DNA of 64,000 nt from an uncultured Schlesneria sp. Lineage in GTDB: Bacteria > Planctomycetota > Planctomycetia > Planctomycetales > Planctomycetaceae. The translations under genes and the position numbers were made by a program. Below, in pieces: positions 17,301 through 25,681 of the stretch. The stretch is taken from positions 1 through 64,000 of the forward strand of contig CAIQIR010000007.1 of NCBI GenBank assembly GCA_903871875.1, written 5' to 3'. Position 1 is the stretch's first letter. Every line of letters starts with the position of its first letter. The notes under the pieces are model-generated. The model saw nothing but the letters and a program-made list of their open reading frames with translations. It made no database searches and was not told the origin of the DNA.

Positions 17301-18457
17301 CACTGACAACGTCCAACCTGTCGGCTGGCGTTCATGCGATCAAAGCGGCCTATTCCGGAGATGCAAACTTCTCGGGAAGTTCCTCGGCGGCTCTGAACCA
17401 ACGCGTCGGACCATTCGGCACGACGTCCAGCATCTCATCCTCGGCGGCATCAGTGGTCTTCGGTCAGTCGGTCACGCTCGTATCGACGGTGAGCGTGGTC
17501 AGCCCCGGAACAGGCATTCCCTCCGCAGGCACCGGAACCGCGAACGTGCAGTTCCTGGATGGAACCAATGTCCTGTCCGGAACGGTGGCCTACAGTGTCG
17601 TCAACGGAAACCTGATCGCCAGGCTGACCACGTCCAGTCTGACGACTGGCGTTCATGCGATCAAAGCCGTCTATTCGGGTGATGCGAACTTTTCCGGAAG
17701 CTCGTCGTCCCTGACACTGGCGATGGCTCATGCGGCGACAAGGTGCGTCGTTTCCTCGTCAATGACCTGGCCCGTTTATGGACTGCCGCTGACACTGACG
17801 GCCACCGTGAGCGTGGTCAGTCCGGGAACGGGAGTCCCGACGGCGGGCGCGGGCACTGCGAACGTTCGGTTTCTCGATGGATCCATTGTCCTGACGGGAA
17901 CGGTGGCCTACAGCGTGGTCAATGGAAATCTGGTCGCCACTCTGACAACGTCCTGTCTGACCGCAGGCAACCATCTGATCCAAGCGATCTATTCGGGTGA
18001 CGCAAACTATTTGGGAAGAGCGTCGGCTTCGTTCAAACAATCGGTTTTCTACGCTGGCTCAGTCACAACGGTTGCGAGCTCGGCCGTATCCACTGTCGTC
18101 GGTCAGCCGGTGACGCTCACCGCTACTGCGTGCGAATTTGGAGGAAACACCGTCATTCCCACGGTCAGCACAGGAACCGCCACGGTCAAGTTTCTGGATG
18201 GAACCCAGGTTCTCTCTGGAACCGTCGTTTACAGTGTCGCCAACGGCAAGTTGATCGCCACACTGACGACGTCCAGCCTGGCGGTTGGCATCCATGCGAT
18301 CAAGGCCGTCTATTCCGGCGATGCAAACTTCTCGGGAAGTTCCTCGGCACTTCTGAATCAACGCGTCAGCGCACTCAGTACGGCGTCCCGCATGGGATCC
18401 TCAGCGGGATCGTTGGCCCTTGATCTATTTGCTAATTTCGACGACGCGGTTGAATGA
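14318..18457 (+). CDS. Sedolisin-like (S53) serine peptidase with Ig-like repeat tail
   Basis: The frame of 1379 residues begins at a GTG. No ATG lies before the motif LECRYLLSS near residues 84-92, so the true start is uncertain. The motif is the planctomycete LExRxLLS type. Residues 120-460 form an S53 catalytic domain: Glu201 and Asp205 in TEIALDVEWSHAIAP, the oxyanion Asp283 in ASGDNG, and Ser382 in GGTSDAAPQ, with the calcium-site pattern GYDLVTGRGTPN near 445. The usual S53 activation prodomain is missing or replaced. After a Ser/Thr-rich and cadherin-like part (about 470-710), six Ig-like domains of about 105 residues follow, each with a pattern like YSGDANFSGSSS. They are arranged A-B-C-A-B-C by an exact-frame DNA duplication. 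An exported acid-type endopeptidase anchored or spread by Ig domains is inferred. Confidence 0.85.
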   Translation: MCNQLANRPPRKLRLHQTIRHVRWHRIIESLAVISPFNELDRRPAYRLLQQCVCWIVGFFCQRSSGHSRTTRRRQVLTQKLEALECRYLLSSSPVGFATPDYESLKSVNAVEPATTAAPTGVTPLQIRQAYGFNQVTFRNGATGDGSGTTIAIVDAYDDPNIANDLHQFDLAFGLPDPSLTKVNQTGGTALPVANSTWITEIALDVEWSHAIAPKANILLVESNSNSLADLMTAVNYARGATDVVAVSMSWGGGEFSAENSFDNVFTTPTGHAGVSFIVASGDNGSPVSYPSASPNVLSVGGTSLYLNQGNYSSESGWSGSGGGISAYESQPSYQQGIVTQSTAWRTNPDVAYDSNPYTGFPVYDSYNNGTVSPWGQWGGTSDAAPQWAALVAIADQGRAIAGLGSLDGSSELLPDIYQLPASDFHDVTTGTSSGNPNYSAGAGYDLVTGRGTPNANLIIASLAQSSNSNSATHFSVSAPTSIVSGVAFSITVNALSASNSVCTTYQGTIQFSSTDSLAGVVLPSTYTFTAADNGSHTFSGVILVASGTQSVSVKDTVTSTVNGSTSLSVLLPNSPPVLSGSSPLAYFKNEGPTAISPSLSITDLGSTTLSSATITVSSFVASDDILSFVNSNHTLYGNIASAFNNLTGTLTLNSAGSTASVLQFQSALRAVTYFNQSAANAILGTRSVAFQVSDPSHTSNIATSLITISNANTTSSISSSAASVVFGQSVTLVSTVSVVSPGTGIPTAGTGTANVQFLDGTNVLSGTVAYSVVNGNLIATLTTSSLTPGVHTIKAAYSGDANFSGSSSSPLNLTMFRATTTCAVSSSMTWPVYGLPLTLTATVSVVSPGSGVPTAGTGTANVQFLDGPNVLSGTVAYSVVHGNLVATLTTSSLTAGNHLIQATYSGDANYLGRASASFKQSVFYAGSVTTVASSAVSTVVGQPVTLTATVCEFGGNTVIPTVSTGTATVKFLDGTQVLSGTVVYSVANGKLIATLTTSNLSAGVHAIKAAYSGDANFSGSSSAALNQRVGPFGTTSSISSSAASVVFGQSVTLVSTVSVVSPGTGIPSAGTGTANVQFLDGTNVLSGTVAYSVVNGNLIARLTTSSLTTGVHAIKAVYSGDANFSGSSSSLTLAMAHAATRCVVSSSMTWPVYGLPLTLTATVSVVSPGTGVPTAGAGTANVRFLDGSIVLTGTVAYSVVNGNLVATLTTSCLTAGNHLIQAIYSGDANYLGRASASFKQSVFYAGSVTTVASSAVSTVVGQPVTLTATACEFGGNTVIPTVSTGTATVKFLDGTQVLSGTVVYSVANGKLIATLTTSSLAVGIHAIKAVYSGDANFSGSSSALLNQRVSALSTASRMGSSAGSLALDLFANFDDAVE
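16457..18370 (+). repeat. Two tandem copies of a ~960-bp unit coding three Ig-like domains
   Basis: Copy 1 spans about 16457-17419 and copy 2 about 17420-18370. The first-domain start (acgacgtccagcatctcatc) recurs with a period of 963. The third-domain start (agtcacaacggttgcgagct) recurs at 17101 and 18061 with a period of 960, because the second domain of copy 2 is one codon shorter. Long exact stretches in the A and C domains indicate a recent in-frame duplication. Confidence 0.9.
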
Positions 18458-18489
18458 TCCACACAAACGACAATGGCCAAGTTCAGCGA

Positions 18490-18539
18490 CCGCGAAGGCA
18501 AGCAAAGCCTAAGCTCGTCTTCAAGCCCCGCCTTCGCGG
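18490..18539. repeat. Inverted repeat between convergent genes
   Basis: CCGCGAAGGC at 18490-18499 is an exact inverted copy of GCCTTCGCGG at 18530-18539. It lies between the stop of the peptidase gene and the stop of the ABC permease gene on the other strand, so a bidirectional termination or mRNA-end role is possible. There is no T-run. Confidence 0.55.
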
Positions 18540-18574
18540 CCCGAAATCCTCGTGTCCCATAGGGGGGAGCGTTT

Positions 18575-20104
18575 CTATCGCAGTGCTTTCAATGCGCTCA
18601 ATCGCATGGCGCCCAACGCGGGAATCAGGCCGCCAAAAAAGCCCATCGCCAAGGCGAGCATCATTCCCATCGCAATCGTGCTGGCATCAACGGTCAGCCG
18701 CAAGACCACGAACTTGCCGCCGCCTTGCCCCGACACGACGCTGTTCGCAGTAAAGCCGTCGCACAGCGAACCGAGCAGGCATCCGATTGTTCCGCCAACA
18801 AATGCCAGAACCATCGATTCCAGGAGAAATGAAACGAGAATCTGCCAGCGTTTAAAGCCAAGCAGGCGAAAAACGCCGATATCCTTTGTTCTTTGGCTGA
18901 TCGCGGCGAACATCGTATTCATCACGCCGAACAAGCCTCCCAGTGACATGATCAACGCCACAGTGATCGCCATTCCCAGGAACTGAACGTTCGTCGTCGA
19001 CAAATTGGCGAAGTAGGTCTGTTCGACCTGTGGGCTGACGGCGGCCTTTTTGTATTCGGTGGCAAAATATTCCTTGAGTAGTTCCGCCCCCCATTCATCC
19101 TCGGTGAATTTCTCACGCACAATTTCGAGTTTGGGAACCGGTGCGGTTTTGTCCGTTTCTCTTCGCTGTTTCGCCTCGTCGTAGGCTTGTATGGCGGCCT
19201 TCTTTCGCTGCTCGATCAAGGCCTTCCGCTGATCTTTTCGAAAGTCCGGTCTGGCACGAACACAAAATGTGGTGTAGGTCGACTTGCCAAACAGCGGGCC
19301 CACTTGCGATTGCCGCGTCCAAATCTCTGAGTCATAAACTGTGCCAGAAGTTTCGAACACTCCCGTGACATACCACTGCCGTTCGCCGATCTGAAATGTA
19401 TCTCCCGCGTCGAGACGATCCTTCTGTTTGGCCGTGACCAGCATTTCCGGGGTACGATCGCTTCCGAGTTCCCGCGCGATCGCGGAACCCAGCATCGCTT
19501 CGACCGCGGTATCACCCGCCGCATTGATTTCGCGAACGCCCGAATCAGAAAAGAGCTCACCCCCAGGGATCAGTTTGAGTCCATGAACCTTGGACGACAT
19601 GGCAGGATTGTCAACACCTCGTACTTGCAACAACCGACGCTTGATCAGTTTGGTTTTCCGGTCCTCAAGCTGCTGAGAGATGCCAAGATACGTCTCGCGG
19701 CTGACAAGGGGCTGACCGTTCTCATCTCGAGCAATTCCATCTTGCGTTTCGATTTCGCTGGCATCGGCGAAACCAAGGTTACTGAAGGCTTCGTCCGTCG
19801 ATCCTTCCGACAAGATCAACACATTACCTGGCTGACCGCTGGATTCCGTCATCGAGTACATTCCGTTGACAAAAGCCAATAGCAGGATCTGAATACCAAT
19901 CACCAACGTGAAAGAACCGACAGTGAACAACGTCGTCAGCCAACGCGTCCGCAAATTCATCGTGTTGTAACTGAGCGGAACCTTGCCGATTGCCAGCAGG
20001 ACAACCATCAATAAAGCCGTGCCGACAAAGATGGTCTTCAGTATAGGAGAAGATGCTCCGAAAACCTGCCAGGGTGCGGCGGCGATCAAGACGTTTTCAA
20101 ACAT
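18575..20104 (-). CDS. ABC transporter permease, FtsX/MacB type (larger subunit)
   Basis: This inner-membrane permease has 509 residues. A predicted extra N-terminal membrane segment (about residues 24-41, FVGTALLMVVLLAIG) precedes the usual first FtsX helix (about 57-82). A long periplasmic MacB-PCD-like region follows (about 85-370), and then three C-terminal helices of the FtsX domain (about 373-400, 418-450, 475-505) with GLFGVMNTMFAAISQRTKDIGVFRLLGF, the usual FtsX coupling segment. It is the last gene of a minus-strand operon whose order is adaptor, ATPase, permease, this permease, with 33 bases to the previous gene. Substrate unknown. Such systems export peptides or lipids or move lipoproteins. 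Confidence 0.88.
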   Translation of the reverse strand: MFENVLIAAAPWQVFGASSPILKTIFVGTALLMVVLLAIGKVPLSYNTMNLRTRWLTTLFTVGSFTLVIGIQILLLAFVNGMYSMTESSGQPGNVLILSEGSTDEAFSNLGFADASEIETQDGIARDENGQPLVSRETYLGISQQLEDRKTKLIKRRLLQVRGVDNPAMSSKVHGLKLIPGGELFSDSGVREINAAGDTAVEAMLGSAIARELGSDRTPEMLVTAKQKDRLDAGDTFQIGERQWYVTGVFETSGTVYDSEIWTRQSQVGPLFGKSTYTTFCVRARPDFRKDQRKALIEQRKKAAIQAYDEAKQRRETDKTAPVPKLEIVREKFTEDEWGAELLKEYFATEYKKAAVSPQVEQTYFANLSTTNVQFLGMAITVALIMSLGGLFGVMNTMFAAISQRTKDIGVFRLLGFKRWQILVSFLLESMVLAFVGGTIGCLLGSLCDGFTANSVVSGQGGGKFVVLRLTVDASTIAMGMMLALAMGFFGGLIPALGAMRLSALKALR

Positions 20105-20137
20105 TCAAAGATTCTTTCATTCGAAAATGCCGCGGCA

Positions 20138-21403
20138 TCAGGCGACCTTCGCAAAAACATCGGAGACTCGGACGCTCCGTGCTGACCACGCAGGAAAGAA
20201 ACTGCCAACAAATGCTGTCGTGGCTCCCATCGCCGCACCCCACCAAAGGCTATTTATGGGTACGGCAAACTTGGGAAAGAAGGCGATTGGAAACGGCAAA
20301 CCGCCCCAGACGCCATTGATGATTCCGTAGGCGAGCCCGGCACTCACAAGACCGGATAACGTTCCAATCAGAATCGCTTCAGCCAGGACCAATGTCAGAA
20401 TTTGCCAGGGCAAAAACCCCAGCACCTTCAGGACCGCGAATTCAGTTCGGCGTTCGCGAACGCTGATGCTGATCGCGTTCGAAATGACGAGCGACAGCAC
20501 CAGCATGCAGGCCGGTGCCAACAACCATCGGACGCCCCAAATGATGTCCCGGAACGCATCCAAAAACGAGGAAATCGCCGTCGATGACGTTTCGCATTTC
20601 ACGGCCGGATTCGTGAAGGAGGGCGACGTCAGAATCTGTTCCGTCAATTTGTCAAAGGACGGTCGATCAGGGACTCGCAACCAGACCAGGCTGAGCGATT
20701 TTTCGGCCATCGCGTGGGGTTTATTGTTGTGACTGGCCTTATAGGTATCGAGTTCCGTTTCCAAAAAGTCACGGCGGATCATTGAGCTATCGGAATACTG
20801 TGAAACTTCTTTCGGGAACGTTCCGACGATCTCCAATTCGAGATTGATATCCTTGTAATTGCGACCATAGACCGTGATGCGATCGCCAATGCGTTTTTTG
20901 AGTTTGGCCAGCCGACCTTCACCGATAATGGCTCCATTTCGAGTCTCTTTCATTTTCTTGATTCCATCGATCAAGACTCGTGCCTGATCGTCGGTCAAGA
21001 CATCAATGTTGTCGAACATCGTTCGGGCTTTTTCGGGATCCATGATGAACGAAAAGAATAAGTTTTCGAATCCGCGTTTCGTGGGATCGGATTCCGTGGA
21101 ACCGACAAAAAATCCCCACGTCATCGAATCTTGAGGATGAACGGCCTTCGGATCGGTGGGATCGGCAGCTCCCGCACTAAGTCCTGCCGCGTAGGAAATC
21201 GGCATCATGCTGGGGTTTTGCCACTTTTCGGTCACGATCGCCTTGATGTTCGAACTCTTTTCCGTCGTGACTTTGTCGAGCGACGTGAGCACCGTAAAGA
21301 CGAGTGTCACCACGAGCACGAGCATCATCGTGCCGAGCGAAGTCAACGTCGTACGGACGATATTCCGGCGAATGTTTTCCACAACCAGAACGAGGAATTT
21401 CAT
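20138..21403 (-). CDS. ABC transporter permease, FtsX/MacB type
   Basis: The 421-residue product begins MKFLVLVVENIRRNIVRTTL, the standard N-terminal start of MacB-like permeases, followed by one helix (about 20-40), a periplasmic domain, and three C-terminal helices. The segment ISVRERRTEFAVLKVLGFLPW near residues 320-340 is the FtsX coupling region. The ATG at 21403 is chosen over an in-frame GTG at 21490 because it matches family N-termini and avoids overlap with the ATPase gene. It starts 13 bases after the ATPase stop. It probably pairs with the larger permease downstream as a heterodimer, unlike MacB, where one gene carries both domains. Confidence 0.9.
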   Translation of the reverse strand: MKFLVLVVENIRRNIVRTTLTSLGTMMLVLVVTLVFTVLTSLDKVTTEKSSNIKAIVTEKWQNPSMMPISYAAGLSAGAADPTDPKAVHPQDSMTWGFFVGSTESDPTKRGFENLFFSFIMDPEKARTMFDNIDVLTDDQARVLIDGIKKMKETRNGAIIGEGRLAKLKKRIGDRITVYGRNYKDINLELEIVGTFPKEVSQYSDSSMIRRDFLETELDTYKASHNNKPHAMAEKSLSLVWLRVPDRPSFDKLTEQILTSPSFTNPAVKCETSSTAISSFLDAFRDIIWGVRWLLAPACMLVLSLVISNAISISVRERRTEFAVLKVLGFLPWQILTLVLAEAILIGTLSGLVSAGLAYGIINGVWGGLPFPIAFFPKFAVPINSLWWGAAMGATTAFVGSFFPAWSARSVRVSDVFAKVA

Positions 21404-21416
21404 GTTGCGGTTCCCG

Positions 21417-22115
21417 TTAATGTTTCGGTGCTTGAGTCGCCAATCGTCCCTTGTCGAGGTGAACGACGCGATCGGCTCGTTCGGCCGCACGGGGATCGTG
21501 CGTTACCATCACGATCGTTTTGTTAAGCGTATTTTTCAGTTCGACCAGCAGGTTCAGGATTTCATCGGCCGATTTGGCGTCAAGATCCCCCGTAGGTTCG
21601 TCCGCAACGATCAGCGTCGGATCGGTGACGATGGCCCGTGCGATCCCGACCCGTTGCTGCTGACCGCCCGAAAGCTGGCCGGGACGATGCCACATTCGAT
21701 CGCTCAAACCGACGATATCGAGAGCCGTCGTCACCTGCTGTCGCCGTTGGGCACTCGACAGCGGCAACAGCAATAGCGGTAACTCGACGTTTCGAAATGC
21801 GGTCAATACGGGCAGCAGATGATAGAACTGAAACACGAAACCAATGTTTCTGGTTCTCCAGGCAGCGAGCTGCCCTTCAGACATCTTCGAGATTTCGATC
21901 CCCTGCACCTGAACCGAACCGACGGTCGGTTGATCCAACCCTGCGATCAAGTTCAGCAGCGTGGTCTTCCCCGAACCAGACGGCCCCATGAGCGCCACGA
22001 ACTCGCCCTGTCGCACGACGAGATTCAGACCGTTCAGCACGTCAAGCACCTCGCTGCCGCGACTAAACGATTTGTGCACATCATGCACTTCCACACACGC
22101 ATCAGTGGCGGACAT
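21417..22115 (-). CDS. ABC transporter ATP-binding protein, LolD/MacB family
   Basis: This 232-residue cytosolic ATPase drives the FtsX-type permeases encoded next. Walker A is GPSGSGKTT near residues 43-51, the signature is LSGGQQQR near 141-148, Walker B is [12 protein letters not shown], and the switch His is in MVTHD. The Q-loop region [21 protein letters not shown] is of the LolD/MacB type. The ATG at 22115 is preceded by GAGGAATTGTTA at good spacing. An in-frame start at 22169 would add 18 residues. The spacing of 13 bases to the next permease supports an operon. Confidence 0.95.
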   Translation of the reverse strand: MSATDACVEVHDVHKSFSRGSEVLDVLNGLNLVVRQGEFVALMGPSGSGKTTLLNLIAGLDQPTVGSVQVQGIEISKMSEGQLAAWRTRNIGFVFQFYHLLPVLTAFRNVELPLLLLPLSSAQRRQQVTTALDIVGLSDRMWHRPGQLSGGQQQRVGIARAIVTDPTLIVADEPTGDLDAKSADEILNLLVELKNTLNKTIVMVTHDPRAAERADRVVHLDKGRLATQAPKH

Positions 22116-22214
22116 TAACAATTCCTCAAAAAGAAAGCGGGCAGACAGACGAGCCGTTGTCGCGATCACGACAAATCGGCGTACGCGTTACAAATCGGTT
22201 ACGGTCTTGGTTCG

Positions 22215-23459
22215 TCATGGCCGGGGCGAAGCGGTATTGAGGGCGGGTTTGGAATTGGCAGAACCCAGTTGGCTGGGGGCGGGAACAAAATCATCGTTGA
22301 CAATCTCGTCATAAAATCGAACGATCGCACCCATTTCAGGCTTCAGGTACTGTCCCCCTTCGTCGGCAGGCACCTTCAAGCGAACTCGAACGGGAACGGC
22401 CCCCTTGGCGCGATCGGCGATCGGCATCAGACGTGAGACCACACCGTCGTACGATCGGTCAGGATAGGCTTCGGGCTGCACCTTACATCGCTGGCCTTTC
22501 TTCACTCGAGCGATTTCTCGCTCTTGAATCGATAGTTCCACTTCCAGCTTCGAAAGATCCGCCATATCGCACAAACTGAACGAACCATTGAAGGCGACCG
22601 GATTGACCAGATTGCCGAGTTCGGCATTTTTCTTCAGCACCGTGCCGGAGATCGGAGCAACGATAATGCAGTTATCGAGTTTCCATTTGGCCCGGCGCAA
22701 CTCGGCTTCTGCTTGTCGTACCTGAGCCTCGGCGGCTCGCTTTCGCTCGGGACGCGGACCATCGACCATCAGTTGCGTCGTTGCGGCAAGTTTATCGACA
22801 CGCTTCTTCAGCATTTGATACTGTGATTCCGCGGTTTCAAAATCCTGCTTGTTCCCAAATCCGCTGAGCACCAGATCTTTCAACCGCTTGTAGTCGCGTT
22901 CGGCTTGCTCGAGATTCGTTTGCGATTCGGCCAGTTCGGCTTTGACCTGTTTGATCTCATCCGGCCGCGAACCTTCCCGCAGCTCTGCGAGATTTTCTTG
23001 CGACGCTTCGAGCAAGGCGGTCACGCGTTCGTACTCGGATTGATATTCCGTGCTGTCCAGCACGGCCAAGACAAAATCACGTTCGATGCGTTGGCCTGCT
23101 TCGAAATTCAGTTCAATCACTCGACCGCTCACTTGCGGACTGACCAGGATTTGCTGCTCGGGGATGATATATCCCTTCGATTCCACTACTGGACCGGTTG
23201 AACTGCCTGTCGTCGTTGGTGCCGACGATGCCGGTTGAGCCGAGGCGGTCGCGGTTTGTTCCTCGGCAGGGCTGGTCGCACTGAACGACGTCGTGAAGGG
23301 ACTGCCGAGGAACAATAGGTAAACCGTAGCGCAGGTTAAGATTGCCACAATTGACCAGGGCAATTTGGATCCCCATCCAGTCGTTTGCACGGGGGGAGGA
23401 AGTCGAAGCGATTGAACGCGATCTTTCAGTGAAACATTCGCGTTGGTCGATTCAGCCAT
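22215..23459 (-). CDS. HlyD/MacA-family periplasmic adaptor protein
   Basis: This is the membrane-fusion subunit of the export operon. From the ATG at 23459 the product has 414 residues: a cytosolic stretch, one membrane anchor (about residues 29-50, IVAILTCATVYLLFLG), a Ser/Thr/Pro linker, a biotinyl-lipoyl-like half (VVESKGYIIPEQQILVSPQV), a long coiled coil (about 150-260, rich in Glu, Arg and Gln), the second lipoyl half (ISGTVLKKNAELGNLV), and a beta-barrel domain (GVVSRLMPIADRAKGAVPVR). The frame stays open up to 23621, so an earlier start at 23536 or 23621 is possible. The chosen start follows a weak GGATG. The gene begins the operon. A large hairpin lies about 105 bases upstream. Confidence 0.88.
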   Translation of the reverse strand: MAESTNANVSLKDRVQSLRLPPPVQTTGWGSKLPWSIVAILTCATVYLLFLGSPFTTSFSATSPAEEQTATASAQPASSAPTTTGSSTGPVVESKGYIIPEQQILVSPQVSGRVIELNFEAGQRIERDFVLAVLDSTEYQSEYERVTALLEASQENLAELREGSRPDEIKQVKAELAESQTNLEQAERDYKRLKDLVLSGFGNKQDFETAESQYQMLKKRVDKLAATTQLMVDGPRPERKRAAEAQVRQAEAELRRAKWKLDNCIIVAPISGTVLKKNAELGNLVNPVAFNGSFSLCDMADLSKLEVELSIQEREIARVKKGQRCKVQPEAYPDRSYDGVVSRLMPIADRAKGAVPVRVRLKVPADEGGQYLKPEMGAIVRFYDEIVNDDFVPAPSQLGSANSKPALNTASPRP

Positions 23460-24358
23460 TAGCACATCCGTTTCCGCGACAATAAAGACCTGTGAACCGT
23501 CGCGACATTCAACGATCCCGACAACTGGTTGGTATCTCATCCGGCGATGAATTGAGAAATGCTCCGGTGGCACTTCATTTTGAAGAAGACGTCCGTTGTG
23601 AACGGACATCTTCTTCAGCACCGGAATGATGACACATTATCACGAAATTGTCAGCCGAACGGGCCGCCACTCATTCGAAATGGGTCCTGCCACAATCGGC
23701 GGTGTGATCGAATTGCGAATCGGATCCGTCATCAGCCGTGGTCTGGTTCATTAAACGCCATACCAACGAAGTTGAGTCTTCGTTCTCGTCGCCCACCTGT
23801 ACGCGACGTCTGACATTTCTCAAAAAGCCCTTGCGCAAATCTCGCAGTTGTTCGCAACGTATACCAACTTTCCCCCTGTGCGACATTGACTTTAGCCTAG
23901 TGTACAACGGTCAAAACACGGCCGCTTCAGGATGAATTCCTCGCCGTTTACTCGCACATCGTTCACACGATTTTCACATTTCGAGGTTAGCATCCGCCCC
24001 ATCAAAACAGACCGCTAATGTCGGATGGCAAAACGAAGCGTACCCCGGGACGCTCGCGCAGATCAGGTTTAATTCTGATTCACTAGAGATTCTCTCGACG
24101 TTCATCAGGACTACACAATCGCTCACTAGGATTGCCTTTGTCGGGTTGGTCCACCCAACAAAATTTTGGCGAACCACCGAATCCTCGGTGACCCAGAAGA
24201 CAATTCAAGAGGAATAACTGCGGATCGTCCGTTGTTGTATTAACTCAGGGAAGATGAGTTTGTTGGTCAGGGAAGATGGGCCCTGGATTGCATGATGCAA
24301 GGTGCATGATGCGCTTTTTGGTTTTAGGTCCGTTGTCTCTGTTAAGGAACACGAAAGA
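23460..24358. other. Divergent intergenic region (about 900 bp) between adaptor and DUF1559 genes
   Basis: It must hold the promoters of the minus-strand export operon and of the plus-strand prepilin-like gene. Apart from the hairpin at 23565-23624 I see no recognisable gene, RNA or mobile element. Short open frames here have no protein-like character. Confidence 0.4.
23565..23624. repeat. Large nested hairpin upstream of the adaptor gene
   Basis: GAAGAAGACGTCCGTT (23582-23597) pairs with AACGGACATCTTCTTC (23601-23616) with one mismatch across a GTG loop. CCGGTG at 23565-23570 pairs with CACCGG at 23619-23624 outside it. The structure lies in the leader or promoter of the minus-strand export operon. 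A 16-bp near-perfect stem is far beyond chance and suggests a regulator site, an attenuator or a terminator of an unseen small transcript. Confidence 0.75.
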
Positions 24359-25501
24359 ATGTCGAAGAAGCCGTCTCGTAAAGCGTTCACATTGATTGAA
24401 CTGCTGGTGGTGATTGCCATCATCGCGGTTTTGATCGCCTTGTTGTTGCCCGCTGTTCAGCAGGCTCGTGAAGCGGCCCGCCGCACGCAGTGCAAGAACA
24501 ACCTGAAGCAATTGGGTCTCGCTTGCTTCAACTACGAATCGACCTACAGTCGATTCCCCACGTCCGGTGAAGGTTCCGATCGTTCGAACCAAAATGCGAC
24601 TGGCGTGCAAACCACCGCTCACACTTGGTTCCCTGCTTCGCTGCAATCACTGGCCTTGCCCTACATCGATCAGGGCAACGTCTACAATCAAATGAACTTC
24701 GCATACCACTACACGGCCAATGCGACGACCACCGGTGTGGCCACAGTGACCAATGCCACCGCTGCCAGGACCAAGATCGCCGCCTTCATCTGCCCAACGA
24801 ATCCTGTGGGTCAGATCGACTTCCTGGGCTACGGCACCAATGATTACATGCCCGTCGCCTATGAAGATATCGAACCAATCGGTACGACCGACGGTGGAAC
24901 GGCTGGATCACGCAACGCCGCCTCGCTCGCCGCCGGCCTCAACGGCGAAGCTTACAGTGATTCGGCGTACGGCCTGTACGGAAACAAGATCGCTAATATC
25001 ACCGACGGAACCAGCAACACCGTCGCGATTTTCGAAGACTCGGGTCGTCTGCCCAACACTGCTGGTAAGGCGCTCGTCGCTCCGAACACGCTTGGTGGAG
25101 CGAAGGGGATTGACGGAACTCAGATGCTCACGATTGCCGACGGTAACGGGACCGCCACTGAATCACTGACACCCGCCACCGGCCCTGCCGACGCCGCTTC
25201 GATGCCCAATCGCTGGGCTGATCCCGACAACGGCAGTGGTGTTTCTGGCCCACCGTGGATGGTCGGCGGCAACAGCAGCCTGATCAACAACACCAAGATT
25301 CCCACCGGTGGTTCTGCTTCGACTTGCTACTGGACGACCAACAACTGTGGTCCGAACGACGAACCGTTCAGCTACCACGTCGGTGGTACTCATGCCTCCA
25401 TGGGCGACGGCAGCGTCCGCTTCATCTCGGAAAACATCTCCTGGACAGTCGTTCGTGCCCTGTGCACGGCGGCCGGTGCGGAAGTTGTTGGCGAGTTCTA
25501 A
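24359..25501 (+). CDS. DUF1559 prepilin-like secreted protein
   Basis: This is a 380-residue type II secretion/type IV pilus-like prepilin. Residues 1-30 contain the class III prepilin signal [19 protein letters not shown], where cleavage is expected before Phe. It continues with [20 protein letters not shown], a segment diagnostic of the DUF1559 (SBP_bac_10) family that is hugely expanded in planctomycetes. The C-terminal family motif H[16 protein letters not shown] ([17 protein letters not shown]) is present. The ATG at 24359 is preceded by AAGGAACACGAAAG. An in-frame GTG at 24302 is rejected because it would bury the prepilin signal. The role is unknown. A terminator follows, then a lipoprotein gene that usually accompanies this family. 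Confidence 0.93.
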   Translation: MSKKPSRKAFTLIELLVVIAIIAVLIALLLPAVQQAREAARRTQCKNNLKQLGLACFNYESTYSRFPTSGEGSDRSNQNATGVQTTAHTWFPASLQSLALPYIDQGNVYNQMNFAYHYTANATTTGVATVTNATAARTKIAAFICPTNPVGQIDFLGYGTNDYMPVAYEDIEPIGTTDGGTAGSRNAASLAAGLNGEAYSDSAYGLYGNKIANITDGTSNTVAIFEDSGRLPNTAGKALVAPNTLGGAKGIDGTQMLTIADGNGTATESLTPATGPADAASMPNRWADPDNGSGVSGPPWMVGGNSSLINNTKIPTGGSASTCYWTTNNCGPNDEPFSYHVGGTHASMGDGSVRFISENISWTVVRALCTAAGAEVVGEF

Positions 25502-25567
25502 TCTGATGGCGGTGCCAGATGAGCCTGTCTAATCTGGCGTCCGCCCTTTCGATGTCAACGAAATCTA

Positions 25568-25605
25568 CTCGGTCGAGCGATGTAACGCCCGGCCGAGTTT
25601 TTTTT
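25568..25605 (+). terminator. Intrinsic terminator after the DUF1559 gene
   Basis: CTCGGTCG at 25568-25575 pairs with CGGCCGAG at 25590-25597 (one G-U pair) and is followed by eight T residues. The position, 67 bases after the DUF1559 stop, fits a Rho-independent terminator. The lipoprotein gene downstream would then rely on read-through or its own promoter. Confidence 0.8.
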
Positions 25606-25681
25606 CAGACTCATTGGCCTTTCGCTCGACGCTCTCACGGGGATTGAGCATGGCCAAGTCTGATTCATGGCAAGGAACGAA

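Noticed and set aside
14318-18457. Possible CRISPR-like periodicity in the S53 gene tail
   Set aside because: The repeats have a period of about 320 bp and 960 bp, encode Ig-like domains in frame and have no spacers.
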